Positions 15,219 to 22,600 of a stretch of 37,948 nucleotides of DNA are shown here, one piece after another. The translations under genes and the position numbers were made by a program. Below the pieces are notes generated by a model. It was not told the DNA's origin. It did not search any database and saw only the letters and a program-made list of their open reading frames with translations. Position 1 is the stretch's first letter, and every line of letters begins with the position of its first letter. Source of the DNA: Candidatus Uhrbacteria bacterium GW2011_GWF2_39_13 (lineage in GTDB: Bacteria > Patescibacteriota > Patescibacteriia > UBA9934 > GWF2-40-263); NCBI GenBank assembly GCA_000993535.1, contig LBWG01000010.1, positions 1 to 37,948 on the forward strand. Direction: 5' to 3'.

Positions 15219-16421
15219 CTATAAAAAATATTTTTCATCAACCCTCACAGGAGAAAGTGAGCGTAACTTTTCTACCAAAGGAGGAAGAGTATCGATCACA
15301 TATTCAATATCCTCTTTGGTGGTTGAATGTCCTAAGGTAAAACGTAATGACCCATGTGCCACCTCATAAGGAAGTCCAAGAGCTAAAATAACATGACTAG
15401 GATCCAAGGAAGCGCTTGTACAGGCTGAACCAGTAGAAGCATAAATTCCGTGAGCATCCAGATAAAGAATGAGAGCCTCTCCCTCAATATCCATAAGGGA
15501 AATGTTCACATTATTAGGAAGACGTTGTTGAGGATGACCGTTTAGACGGGTTTTCTTTATAGATCCTTGAATCCCTGCAATCAAACGATCGCGTAAAGGG
15601 ATAAGACGTTTGGATTCATTTTCCCGATCTTTCTGAACCAGCTCCAGTGCCTTCGCCATCCCGATTATTCCAGATACATGTTCTGTTCCTGGACGAATAG
15701 CTCGTTCTTGAGATCCCCCAAATTGAAGAGGTTGAAGTTTGATTGTGCGTTTTAAGTAGAGAAGACCTATTCCCTTTGGTCCATACATTTTCGAACCATT
15801 GAGTGTAAGCATGTCCACATGTAATGATTCCACATCCAGATCAAGATACCCAGAAGCCTGGCAGGCGTCAGTGTGAAATTTGAGAGCTGGACGCTTGTGT
15901 GCATCACTCCATTTTTTAATCATGTTTCCAATAGCCGCAATGGGTTCAATGGTGCCGATTTCATTGTTGGCATACATGATGGAAACCAAAAGAGTATCCT
16001 CACGCAAGGCTGCCTCTACCTGCTCAGGAAAAACCAGACCGTCACGATCGGTCTCTAAATAAGTCACTTCAAATCCTTCCTTTTTTTCAAGATGCAACAT
16101 GGCTTCTAAAACGGCATGATGTTCAATGCGTGTGGTGATGAGATGTTTTCCTTGATCCTGATTTTTTCTGGCATAGCCCAAAATGGCCAAATTATCTGAT
16201 TCCGTTCCGCCTGAGGTAAATAATATCTCGTCGCTTCGTGCATTAAGAAGGGCGGCAATCTGTTCGCGCGCCTTGTCGATGGCATCTTTCACCGTTTTTC
16301 CAATAGAATGAAAACTGGAAGGATTTCCAAAACTCTCCGTAAGATACGGCAACATGGCTTCATACACCTGTGGGTGAAGCGGGGTGGTAGCTGCGTGATC
16401 TAAATAAACGCTCGATTTCAT
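15219..16421 (-). CDS. iscS: Cysteine desulfurase
   Basis: The 400-aa PLP enzyme takes sulfur from cysteine and passes it to the scaffold protein next door. Visible family features: VYLDHAATTPLHP at the start, FGNPSS, ILFTSGGTESDNLA, the ANNEIGT motif, the PLP aspartate segment FHTDACQASG, the Schiff-base Lys211 in NGSKMYGPKG, and the sulfur-carrying Cys334 in STGSACTSAS. The mobile loop around Cys334 resembles group I IscS/NifS. ATG 16421 is chosen because the family starts just before YLDHAATTP; an in-frame codon at 16442 lies inside the upstream terminator. It is the first gene of the iron-sulfur operon. Confidence 0.95.
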   Translation of the reverse strand: MKSSVYLDHAATTPLHPQVYEAMLPYLTESFGNPSSFHSIGKTVKDAIDKAREQIAALLNARSDEILFTSGGTESDNLAILGYARKNQDQGKHLITTRIEHHAVLEAMLHLEKKEGFEVTYLETDRDGLVFPEQVEAALREDTLLVSIMYANNEIGTIEPIAAIGNMIKKWSDAHKRPALKFHTDACQASGYLDLDVESLHVDMLTLNGSKMYGPKGIGLLYLKRTIKLQPLQFGGSQERAIRPGTEHVSGIIGMAKALELVQKDRENESKRLIPLRDRLIAGIQGSIKKTRLNGHPQQRLPNNVNISLMDIEGEALILYLDAHGIYASTGSACTSASLDPSHVILALGLPYEVAHGSLRFTLGHSTTKEDIEYVIDTLPPLVEKLRSLSPVRVDEKYFL

Positions 16422-16442
16422 AAGCGCCAAAAAGCGTAACAA

Positions 16443-16469
16443 AAAAAGGCTCTTTTTTCAAGCCTTTTT
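16443..16469 (-). terminator. Terminator between the 879-aa gene and iscS
   Basis: aaaaaggct (16443-16451) pairs with agccttttt (16461-16469). On the minus strand a T run follows. It separates the kinase/879-aa cluster from the iron-sulfur operon; iscS then needs its own promoter, perhaps the TTGAAA-17-TACGCT arrangement at 16433-16461. Confidence 0.75.
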
Positions 16470-16477
16470 AAAGTCCT

Positions 16478-19117
16478 TTAGGATTTCTTAGGAAGACGGA
16501 AGACGAACTGATGGCGCTCATCCCACCGGAGCATCGGCTTCGCCAAATAACTGTCGAGCCGCATCCCATTATCATTGCGTAACATACCGAAGACTCTCTG
16601 GTCGCCGTCCGCGTGGATCTGCTTCATACCGACGAAAGTATATTCATCCATAGATTGGTCGGTATATTGCAAACTGAATTGCGGACCTACCTCGGGAGGA
16701 CAAAGTTCAAGACCTAACTCTTGCGCTTTGGCGAAAATTTGGTCTGTCGTAGCACCGCTCGGGAATCCAAGGTCTTCTACGCTAAGACGGATAAGCTTTG
16801 CCTCCTCCGGAGATTTGAGTTTCCATTTTTTCCAATCTGGTTGCCTTGGGTCTTCCTCACGAAGCGAACGCTTAAAGTCATCGTGCGCCATCATTAATTT
16901 AGTCTCCATATAGATATGATGTCCGCTTCGTTCGAGAAGCTCCTCAAGCTCGCGTTCGTCTTTTCCGCCAATCTCAATGCTTTGGCGACGAATGTGACCT
17001 TCTGGAAATTTGGTATAGACGTGCTCAACACCTTCCGACAGACGATCAAAAATTCCGGGTTCGAGCTTGCCGACGTAGGCTTTGGTCGATTCGTTGATCT
17101 CGTCGATCGAATGGGCGACTTGATGCTTTTCACAATCGAAGACGGCGAGCATATCTTGCTCGGAGCGGAGATCTTTCTCGTTTGGATCGTAGTGAATTAT
17201 TTCACGCCATACAGCGTGTTGGACTGTCCATGCTAAAAGACGCTCGACAGAAGATCTATGAGCTGATTCTACATAATATTTTCCAAATTCCGTCTTCAAC
17301 ACACGTTGTGCTCGGTCAGTAAATTTTGGAAGAGCTTCCATCCACGAAACAACTTCACCGTAAGACTCTGCTACGGTTCTTCGAGCCTTATTTGAAGTAC
17401 TTAAAAGTCGGATCTGTTCATCTCCTTGTTTGCCGCTAAAATCAGGATCCAATGCTGCAAAAACTTCGAAAGGACTTGAACCTGAATATCCACCATCAAT
17501 GCCAAACATCGAACGAGTGACTCCTTCTTTCTCCAACCAATCTTTCATCATCATGCGCATCTGATGTGTACGTCGCATATTATTAACCAAAGGACGGGAC
17601 ACATTCACAAACACGGTTAAAGCACGTCTTTCTGGACTTGTCATTTTTCCCCAACGAAATACCTTCGCTGCCGGATAAAGAGTCGTAAACGTATCACGAC
17701 CCACATAAAATTCGCCTGGATACGGTTTCCCCGCTTCTGCGGATCGCTTACTCTCCTGATTAATCCAGGAAATATATTCCTTAAAAGCAGGAAGGCCTTT
17801 TTCAACCACTTCGGCATACAAAGAACGAGCTTTCTCTTCAACAAGAAGAATACTTTGAATTATAGACCCTTTGTCATAACGATCCTTTTTGGTTGCGTCT
17901 ACCAAAAAAGTCACAGCGACTTCCAATATCCGCTTATGTAAAATTTGGGAAAAGGATTCAATCGTACGTCGTTTATTGAAATTTCTATGGTGTGCTTCAA
18001 AGACTTCAGCTGAAACTGGAAGAGGTATTTTCTCTGCTATTTGATTTAAATCCTTTTCAAACGATGAAGGAGATTCCTGTTTTCCCCATCCATACATCTG
18101 GGCAATCGTCCGAAGCCCATCGATGATAAACTCTTTTTTCTTTTGAGGAATGGAACCACGGGAAATGAGGGCTTCTAACGTATTGGAAATTTTTTCATCA
18201 TCATTTTCTTTTAATGCGAAATAAAGATGTTGAAGATCGACGATTTTTAACGGTTTGTCAAAAACGGATTTAAATTCTTTCGAGAGATAATAATCTGTAT
18301 CATCCTCATCGTCCTCTAATGTTGGATTTGATTCCATCTCATACCACCAAGGATCATGATCAGGCATTGGGACTTCCAAACGCACAGCGATAGTCTGTGC
18401 TCTTGTGGAAGGTTCGTTTAAAGATGTATTTGGGAAAGATTTCTTCAACAATACCTTCCAGTTGGGAATAAATAATGTATCTGCAGGGAGAGAAATTTGA
18501 GACGGTTCAATTGATTGATCAAGATGATGTAATCTAACGACATCATCTTCTGTGTATCGTGTCTCTGATTCTGAAAGTGTCCAAATCAGTAAGTCGCTCA
18601 TTGTTATTACATCTGTCAAAAATTGTTGAAGGATTAACATACGTCTGTTGGGATTATCATACTCCCACACAGTCTGTTTATTTTTAAAAAATGCTCTAGC
18701 AACATCTATATTCGAAACAGCCCTACGAACAAACAACCGAGCAAGATGTCCGCCACAGGAACCATGATCTATAAGGCTTTCAAAAATATTATTTAGTAAA
18801 AAATCCTCACAAATAGACTCGTATCCTTCTGCCAAGGTTTCCCAACGATCAACACTATTTACATCAAAAAATTCAGCTGATTTTTTAGAAGAATATTTTT
18901 CGATTGCACGATATGTTTTTTCAATCTTTTCCCATCCTTCTTTCGATGGAAGTATAGAGAAAAAGTATCCCTCATATAAAGAGAAAAGCTGGTCAGAAGC
19001 CTTCCTCCCTTCCTTATTTCTCCATTCTTCAGGTGATTTTATCCCAAAGTTTGGTTTTTTCTTTTCAAGAGATGAAAGGGGAATTTCTCTTTTTTGGTTA
19101 TGGTTGTCTGTAAACAT
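16478..19117 (-). CDS. Large multidomain protein of unknown function (879 aa) with a CPR-type C-terminal domain
   Basis: The protein is soluble, with no signal peptide or membrane helix. Residues 1 to about 380 are helical and unfamiliar, with an acidic patch (PTLEDDEDDTDYY). The middle (about 470-600) has GEFYVGRDTFTTLYPAAK, a helical Met/Arg-rich stretch, then GIDGGYSGSSPFEVF near 537-551 and a RLLSTSNKARRTV segment; this reminds me of an uncharacterised family with a [FD]DTG[YF].GSIP motif, but I cannot name it. The last 110 residues (LIRLSVEDLGF, ATTDQIFAKAQELGLELCP, EVGPQFSLQYTDQ, ending FVFRLPKK) match a C-terminal domain that I have seen in many Patescibacteria proteins. It follows the HipA/PI3K-like kinase gene in the same direction and could be its substrate or partner. 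It ends at a terminator. Confidence 0.75.
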   Translation of the reverse strand: MFTDNHNQKREIPLSSLEKKKPNFGIKSPEEWRNKEGRKASDQLFSLYEGYFFSILPSKEGWEKIEKTYRAIEKYSSKKSAEFFDVNSVDRWETLAEGYESICEDFLLNNIFESLIDHGSCGGHLARLFVRRAVSNIDVARAFFKNKQTVWEYDNPNRRMLILQQFLTDVITMSDLLIWTLSESETRYTEDDVVRLHHLDQSIEPSQISLPADTLFIPNWKVLLKKSFPNTSLNEPSTRAQTIAVRLEVPMPDHDPWWYEMESNPTLEDDEDDTDYYLSKEFKSVFDKPLKIVDLQHLYFALKENDDEKISNTLEALISRGSIPQKKKEFIIDGLRTIAQMYGWGKQESPSSFEKDLNQIAEKIPLPVSAEVFEAHHRNFNKRRTIESFSQILHKRILEVAVTFLVDATKKDRYDKGSIIQSILLVEEKARSLYAEVVEKGLPAFKEYISWINQESKRSAEAGKPYPGEFYVGRDTFTTLYPAAKVFRWGKMTSPERRALTVFVNVSRPLVNNMRRTHQMRMMMKDWLEKEGVTRSMFGIDGGYSGSSPFEVFAALDPDFSGKQGDEQIRLLSTSNKARRTVAESYGEVVSWMEALPKFTDRAQRVLKTEFGKYYVESAHRSSVERLLAWTVQHAVWREIIHYDPNEKDLRSEQDMLAVFDCEKHQVAHSIDEINESTKAYVGKLEPGIFDRLSEGVEHVYTKFPEGHIRRQSIEIGGKDERELEELLERSGHHIYMETKLMMAHDDFKRSLREEDPRQPDWKKWKLKSPEEAKLIRLSVEDLGFPSGATTDQIFAKAQELGLELCPPEVGPQFSLQYTDQSMDEYTFVGMKQIHADGDQRVFGMLRNDNGMRLDSYLAKPMLRWDERHQFVFRLPKKS

Positions 19118-19138
19118 ATCTTTTCTTTCAAATCTGAA

Positions 19139-19246
19139 TCAGGATTTAGAATTTATTTTTTCTAATTCGTTATAAAATGCTTCAAAAGATTTTTTTATTT
19201 TTTCTTTACGTTCTAAAGCTAATTTAAGGAATATCTCCAAATTCAA
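19139..19246 (-). CDS. Possible 35-aa small protein between kinase and 879-aa gene
   Basis: A short frame begins at a TTG and encodes a charged, coiled-coil-like peptide (MNLEIFLKLALERKEKIKK...). An AGAGGA touches the start codon, which is too close for a normal Shine-Dalgarno, and a GGGAGG lies about 13 bases farther up. It fills most of the 174-base gap 19118-19291, in which I see nothing else. Weak evidence; it could be chance. Confidence 0.22.
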   Translation of the reverse strand: MNLEIFLKLALERKEKIKKSFEAFYNELEKINSKS

Positions 19247-19291
19247 TCCTCTTTTTTCATCCTCCCGGCTTCGAATGATTTCAAAACGGAA

Positions 19292-20161
19292 TTAGGCATA
19301 TGGCAATAGAGCTTTTTTATAATCCTTCTCACTCATTCTCTCAATTCTTTCAAGAACTTTATTCACAGATCGTCGAATTTCAGCAAAGGAGAGACCACTA
19401 TTTCCTTTAGCGATTTCTGGGAGGATGATATTATAAATCGGCATATAAAACATACTATCCTCACCGTTTATAGATCCGTTTGGATTGTAGTCCGATGAAA
19501 GATGTTCATCAGGATCCCCAATATATTTGAATGCTTGTGCCTTATCAATACAAAGAAAACCTCCTATTTTTTTTCTTAAAAAATGTCCTGCGTGCGGGTC
19601 ATGATTTGAAATAAGCCAATCTAATACCTGTTCAATAACGATCTGTCGCAATTCCTGATCTGTTAATGCTTTAACAAATTTGGAAGGATTTTCTCGTGCT
19701 TTATGCAAGTCATCCCAAAGAGAATCGGTGGTTTCTTCCCAGCGGACAAAGACTTTAAATATGCCATTCATCCTACCCAGCTTAACGTTCATAGTTGTAT
19801 CCAAATTCAAAAATTGAGACAGACCGGATACAAATTCATCGACAAAAGCTCTATGTAATCTTTCCTTGGGATAATCCTTTGCCATCCAAATACTACCATC
19901 TTCCTTAGAGCGGAATTTCGTATGGCTGGTTCCATCCATACTTCCACCCTGAATACCTTTGCGATCCTTTAACTCTTCCATTTTAGAAGTAACATCCTCC
20001 GCTATTTCCAAAATTTCTTCTAAAGATTTAGATGCAATAGTTTCTGAAGAAGCTAACAAGGTATGTAATTGATCAGTAGGAACGATCGAAATAGGATTAG
20101 TATCTTTTTCAACTTCAATGGGAAAAAGTTCCATTTCTCTATTTGTTTTAAATGTTTTCAT
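19292..20161 (-). CDS. HipA/PI3K-like protein or lipid kinase
   Basis: The 289-aa protein carries features of the PI3/4-kinase and HipA-like superfamily: a Gly-rich segment (GIQGGSMDGTSH, about 69-80), a probable ATP-binding Lys (WMAKDY, Lys95), a helix Glu (FVDEF, 108), a catalytic loop SNHDPHAGHFL (Asp188; His193 where Asn is usual), and a metal-binding CIDKAQAF (Asp206) in place of DFG. It should transfer phosphate from ATP; the target is unknown. Start at ATG 20161, because an upstream frame to 20200 overlaps the preceding gene. It lies four bases after the TRASH gene and upstream of the 879-aa gene, so the three are likely co-transcribed. No HipB-like DNA-binding partner is present, so a HipBA toxin-antitoxin pair is not supported. 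Confidence 0.75.
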   Translation of the reverse strand: MKTFKTNREMELFPIEVEKDTNPISIVPTDQLHTLLASSETIASKSLEEILEIAEDVTSKMEELKDRKGIQGGSMDGTSHTKFRSKEDGSIWMAKDYPKERLHRAFVDEFVSGLSQFLNLDTTMNVKLGRMNGIFKVFVRWEETTDSLWDDLHKARENPSKFVKALTDQELRQIVIEQVLDWLISNHDPHAGHFLRKKIGGFLCIDKAQAFKYIGDPDEHLSSDYNPNGSINGEDSMFYMPIYNIILPEIAKGNSGLSFAEIRRSVNKVLERIERMSEKDYKKALLPYA

Positions 20162-20165
20162 ATTT

Positions 20166-20366
20166 TTATTCCATCTCTTGGTCATCTTCAAACTCCGCAT
20201 AACGCGCTGGATCTTCTAAATAAAGATTATAGCAAGGTTGGGAACAAAAACTCAGAAGTTTGCCTCCATACTCTTTTGTCATCGCTTCTTCTAATTTTTT
20301 GATAGGGAGTCCGCACACATCGCATTCGTTTATGAATTCTCCTACCTCATGTTCTATGCTATTCAT
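20166..20366 (-). CDS. Small TRASH/YHS-type zinc-ribbon protein
   Basis: The 66-aa protein has the pattern CDVCGLPI ... LLSFCSQPCYNLYLEDPARY, that is CxxC then FCSxxC followed by YLxDPxRY. This is the TRASH/YHS treble-clef metal-binding motif found in metal sensors, metal transport proteins and short stand-alone proteins. It would bind Zn, Fe or Cu. It is located 9 bases after the VIT1/CCC1-like transporter and 4 bases before the kinase, so it may sense or carry the metal moved by the transporter, or link metal state to the kinase. Those links are inference. Confidence 0.8.
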   Translation of the reverse strand: MNSIEHEVGEFINECDVCGLPIKKLEEAMTKEYGGKLLSFCSQPCYNLYLEDPARYAEFEDDQEME

Positions 20367-20375
20367 AAATATTTG

Positions 20376-20933
20376 TTAATTTGTAAGTGTTATTCCAAAA
20401 GAAGCGTTGACCGCATAACCAATCACATATCCAATAAATGCCGCAGCCAAAGACACCGCCAACATCTCGATTCCACTTTTTATTTTTGAGGTGCGGGTAA
20501 ATGAAGCGGCCCAAACTCCTACAAAAAAGAGAGAGATAGCGGTCAAGACAATCGCAGGAACCATGGCTTGTTCCACAGGAAGCAGAAAATAACATGATAA
20601 CGGAACAGCGCCACCTAACACATAAAACACCCCCATCACAACAGCCGCCCGCATTGGATGCGTGGGCTCCGGATGAGCTTCAAGCCCGTGACGCTCATGG
20701 AACATAGCTTCTGCCTCAGTAGCATGCTTGGTTGAAAGATAACTTCCTGCTGCCATAGATGTGGCTTCCGAAGCAATCAAAACTAACCCCGAGAGAATAA
20801 CGATATATTGGCTTTGAGTTCCTACAGCGATTCCCGTGATCGTGCCCAAAGTCGAGACAAGGGAATCTTCCAAACCAAAAACGATTTCGCGCATTGAATC
20901 AACAATTTCATGTTGTAATGTTTTTCCATCCAT
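20376..20933 (-). CDS. VIT1/CCC1-family Fe2+/Mn2+ transporter
   Basis: The 185-aa membrane protein matches the VIT/CCC1 family: an N-terminal REIVFGLEDSLVSTLGTITG segment (helix 1 with the conserved Asp and Gly residues), the Glu/Met segment ASEATSMAAGSYLSTKHATEAEAMFHERHG that leads into the cytosolic metal-binding loop, and three further helices ending AAFIGYVIGY. It moves ferrous iron or manganese out of the cytosol or across the membrane. The loop is shorter than in eukaryotic VIT1. ATG 20933 is chosen; an extension to 20999 would cover a palindrome and the divergent start. A 20-bp perfect palindrome just upstream may be the operator. The clustering with iron-sulfur genes supports an iron role. 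Confidence 0.85.
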   Translation of the reverse strand: MDGKTLQHEIVDSMREIVFGLEDSLVSTLGTITGIAVGTQSQYIVILSGLVLIASEATSMAAGSYLSTKHATEAEAMFHERHGLEAHPEPTHPMRAAVVMGVFYVLGGAVPLSCYFLLPVEQAMVPAIVLTAISLFFVGVWAASFTRTSKIKSGIEMLAVSLAAAFIGYVIGYAVNASFGITLTN

Positions 20934-20949
20934 AAAGTTTAGGAGTAAG

Positions 20950-20969
20950 ATAAAGGAAGCTTCCTTTAT
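20950..20969. promoter_or_regulatory. Perfect 20-bp palindrome, candidate operator
   Basis: ataaaggaag (20950-20959) is followed directly by its exact reverse complement cttcctttat. It lies in the 60-base divergent space between the VIT1-like gene (start 20933) and the gene at 20994, so a dimeric repressor could control both. With no loop it is a poor terminator. Confidence 0.5.
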
Positions 20970-20993
20970 TTTATCATCAAATAGGTTCACCTT

Positions 20994-21434
20994 ATGCACA
21001 TTCCAGAGCCTTTGCTTGCGTACAAAAAATTAACCTTGTTAGTGGTTGCCGACGGTGAAAAAGCACTGTTCTTCTCTTTGCATGGAAGAAACGCTGAGCC
21101 CGTCGGAGAAATCGACATAGATTATCCGCCCAAAGACAATCTTGAACGCACTTCCACCATGACGCCAAGCGGCATGCATTCAGCAGAGCAAAGTGAAAAT
21201 CTTGGCATGGAAAAAGAGCGCCGCTTCTCTCATATTCTTGCTAAAGAGCTTCTCCAACGTCTGCAACAAGACACCTACGAAGAGTTAATCCTCACAGCTC
21301 CGCATGAGCATCTCAACGAGTTTACGAAAGCTCTCCATAATGATGTTCGAAAACGACTCGTGGACACAATCCCAAAACTCCTCACTAAAGAACCTTTGCC
21401 AGAAATATTGGAACGGATTCAGAAAATAAATTAA
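20994..21434 (+). CDS. Host-attachment-protein-like / baeRF-family protein
   Basis: The 146-aa protein has the outline of the 'host attachment protein' family, which is related to bacterial eRF1-like (baeRF) proteins: LLVVADGEKALFFSLHGRNAEPVGEI at the start, a polar loop, then MEKERRFSHILAKELLQRLQQDTYEELILTAPHEHLNEF and a basic C-terminal helix. The Agrobacterium name 'attachment' is historical; the fold suggests ribosome or translation-related binding. It starts 60 bases from the divergent VIT1-like gene and ends at a strong terminator shared with tRNA-Cys. No Shine-Dalgarno is visible. Confidence 0.7.
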   Translation: MHIPEPLLAYKKLTLLVVADGEKALFFSLHGRNAEPVGEIDIDYPPKDNLERTSTMTPSGMHSAEQSENLGMEKERRFSHILAKELLQRLQQDTYEELILTAPHEHLNEFTKALHNDVRKRLVDTIPKLLTKEPLPEILERIQKIN

Positions 21435-21435
21435 A

Positions 21436-21473
21436 CAACAAAAAACAATAGAAATTTCTATTGTTTTTTGTTG
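21436..21473. terminator. 38-bp perfect palindrome, bidirectional terminator
   Basis: Bases 21436-21454 are exactly complementary to 21455-21473, with A and T runs inside (caaaaaac / gttttttg). It ends the gene at 21434 and also the minus-strand tRNA-Cys, whose CCA overlaps its right edge. Confidence 0.85.
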
Positions 21474-21546
21474 GAGGCCACGGCCGGGATTGAACCGGCT
21501 CGTCGAGGTTTTGCAGACCCCTGCGTTCCCATTTCGCCACGTGGCC
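21472..21546 (-). tRNA. tRNA-Cys (anticodon GCA), CCA encoded
   Basis: Read on the minus strand, the acceptor stem GGCCACG pairs with CGTGGCC; the D stem is GCG/CGC; the anticodon loop is CTGCAAA with anticodon GCA; the T arm is GCCGG TTCAATC CCGGC. The discriminator base is U, an identity element for cysteinyl-tRNA synthetase, and CCA follows in the gene. Total 75 bases. Its 5' end abuts repeat copy B by three bases. Confidence 0.95.
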
Positions 21547-21549
21547 ATA

Positions 21550-21681
21550 GCTATGAATGACGAAACTCGCGATCTTTGCGTTCACGGGCGCCCAGGCACA
21601 CCATCAGATGTACGTTTGGGTACGTCTGATGGGGCTGCCAGCCCGTTCACGCAAATCTCATCGAGTTTCATCATTCATAGC
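21550..21681 (-). repeat. Hairpin element copy B, complete
   Basis: A 132-base element, read on the minus strand. The outer arms pair over 20 positions with a single U.G wobble. Then come AACTCGATGAGA, a 7-base helix (TTTGCGT with ACGCAAA) bracketed on both sides by GA/GA tandem mismatches, CGGGC/GCCCG, and a large apical hairpin (CCATCAGA/TCTGATGG). It shares the fixed strings with copies A and C but not the paired arms. It precedes tRNA-Cys in the same direction. Confidence 0.85.
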
Positions 21682-21759
21682 ATAAAACTTCTCTCATTCG
21701 AATCTGTATTCATTGTTGGCATGGAGCGTATCAAAATACGTAAGAGAGATCAATAATCG

Positions 21760-21790
21760 AAACACCCTCACCGGATAGGCGAGAGTGTTT
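21760..21790. terminator. Terminator-like hairpin
   Basis: aaacaccctc (21760-21769) pairs with gagagtgttt (21781-21790) apart from one mismatch. The T run is better on the plus strand (gtgtttttaattctttt); on the minus strand it follows the stop of the 3D gene at 21804 and may end it. Confidence 0.6.
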
Positions 21791-21803
21791 TTAATTCTTT
21801 TGT

Positions 21804-22427
21804 TTAAAAAACTTCGACGGTTGCGTATTTTACGCCGAAGGTTTTGGCATTCTGAAGATCTTTCATCCAGATATCCATTTTATAATGATAACGGACATTC
21901 ATTCGATCTTCCACATAGAAGACTCGATCCCCATACAGTTCAGGAATACGCACACGTGTTCCGATGGGAAGAAAATTGGCTGCTACCACGTTTTCTTCAT
22001 TTCGTGCACATACATCCAGTCCTGAGGCGGTAATACACGGAGTATCGTCCGTCTGAGCAGGGTCAGAAGTATAAGCGGTCAGGGGGATCTTGAAATAATC
22101 ACGAGCTGGAGCATCCTCAGATCTAGGAAGACGACCGTAATCTGTGGTTTCATTTTGCATGGAAGAAACAATCATGGAGATGGTTTCATCATCTAAAACG
22201 ACCTGTTCTAATTCCATATCCGCATTCGTGAGTTTTGGAAAAAGCAGATAAGCCGTTGCTACCAGAATAAACACTAAGGTCGAAATATTTATTGATTGAC
22301 GACGAATGGGTTTAAAAAGAATCTCTAAACGTACCAAAAACTGATAGATTCCTGTTAAGGCTGTCCGACTATAATAAACATCTTCGTCCCAAATACGATT
22401 AAATTGTGTGATTGTCTTATTCAACAT
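21804..22427 (-). CDS. Membrane-anchored 3D-domain protein (cell wall, RlpA/MltA-like fold)
   Basis: The 207-aa protein has one membrane helix near residues 46-64 (NISTLVFILVATAYLLF) and a C-terminal 3D domain with the Asp-containing segments: FKIPLTAYTS, CITASGLDVC, NFLPIGTRVRIPELYGDR, YVEDRMN and KMDIWMKD. The 3D (Asp-Asp-Asp) domain is the double-psi beta-barrel catalytic part of lytic transglycosylases and resuscitation-type proteins, so it probably cleaves or binds peptidoglycan outside the membrane. Start ATG 22427 is favoured because AGGAGG lies between it and the next upstream Met (22463). It neighbours the PBP1A gene, in divergent orientation, which fits a wall-growth role. Confidence 0.82.
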   Translation of the reverse strand: MLNKTITQFNRIWDEDVYYSRTALTGIYQFLVRLEILFKPIRRQSINISTLVFILVATAYLLFPKLTNADMELEQVVLDDETISMIVSSMQNETTDYGRLPRSEDAPARDYFKIPLTAYTSDPAQTDDTPCITASGLDVCARNEENVVAANFLPIGTRVRIPELYGDRVFYVEDRMNVRYHYKMDIWMKDLQNAKTFGVKYATVEVF

Positions 22428-22600
22428 ACCCGCCGTCTTCCTCCTACAGTCGACGTTGGGCATGTAAAATAGGAACAGAACATTGAAAATAAAAAACTTC
22501 CCTGTTAGGAAGTGTGAGAAGAATACCATAAAAAACCATTTTTGTCAATCATTACGGCTGTTCGACAATGCATTTTTCGTGTAATCTTAGATATAAACGT

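Noticed and set aside
19292-20161. HipBA toxin-antitoxin pair
   Set aside because: No small helix-turn-helix antitoxin gene lies next to the kinase; the neighbours are a zinc ribbon and an 879-aa protein.
21490-21756. 88-codon plus-strand frame
   Set aside because: It crosses tRNA-Cys and hairpin element copy B, so it is a by-product of structured RNA sequence.
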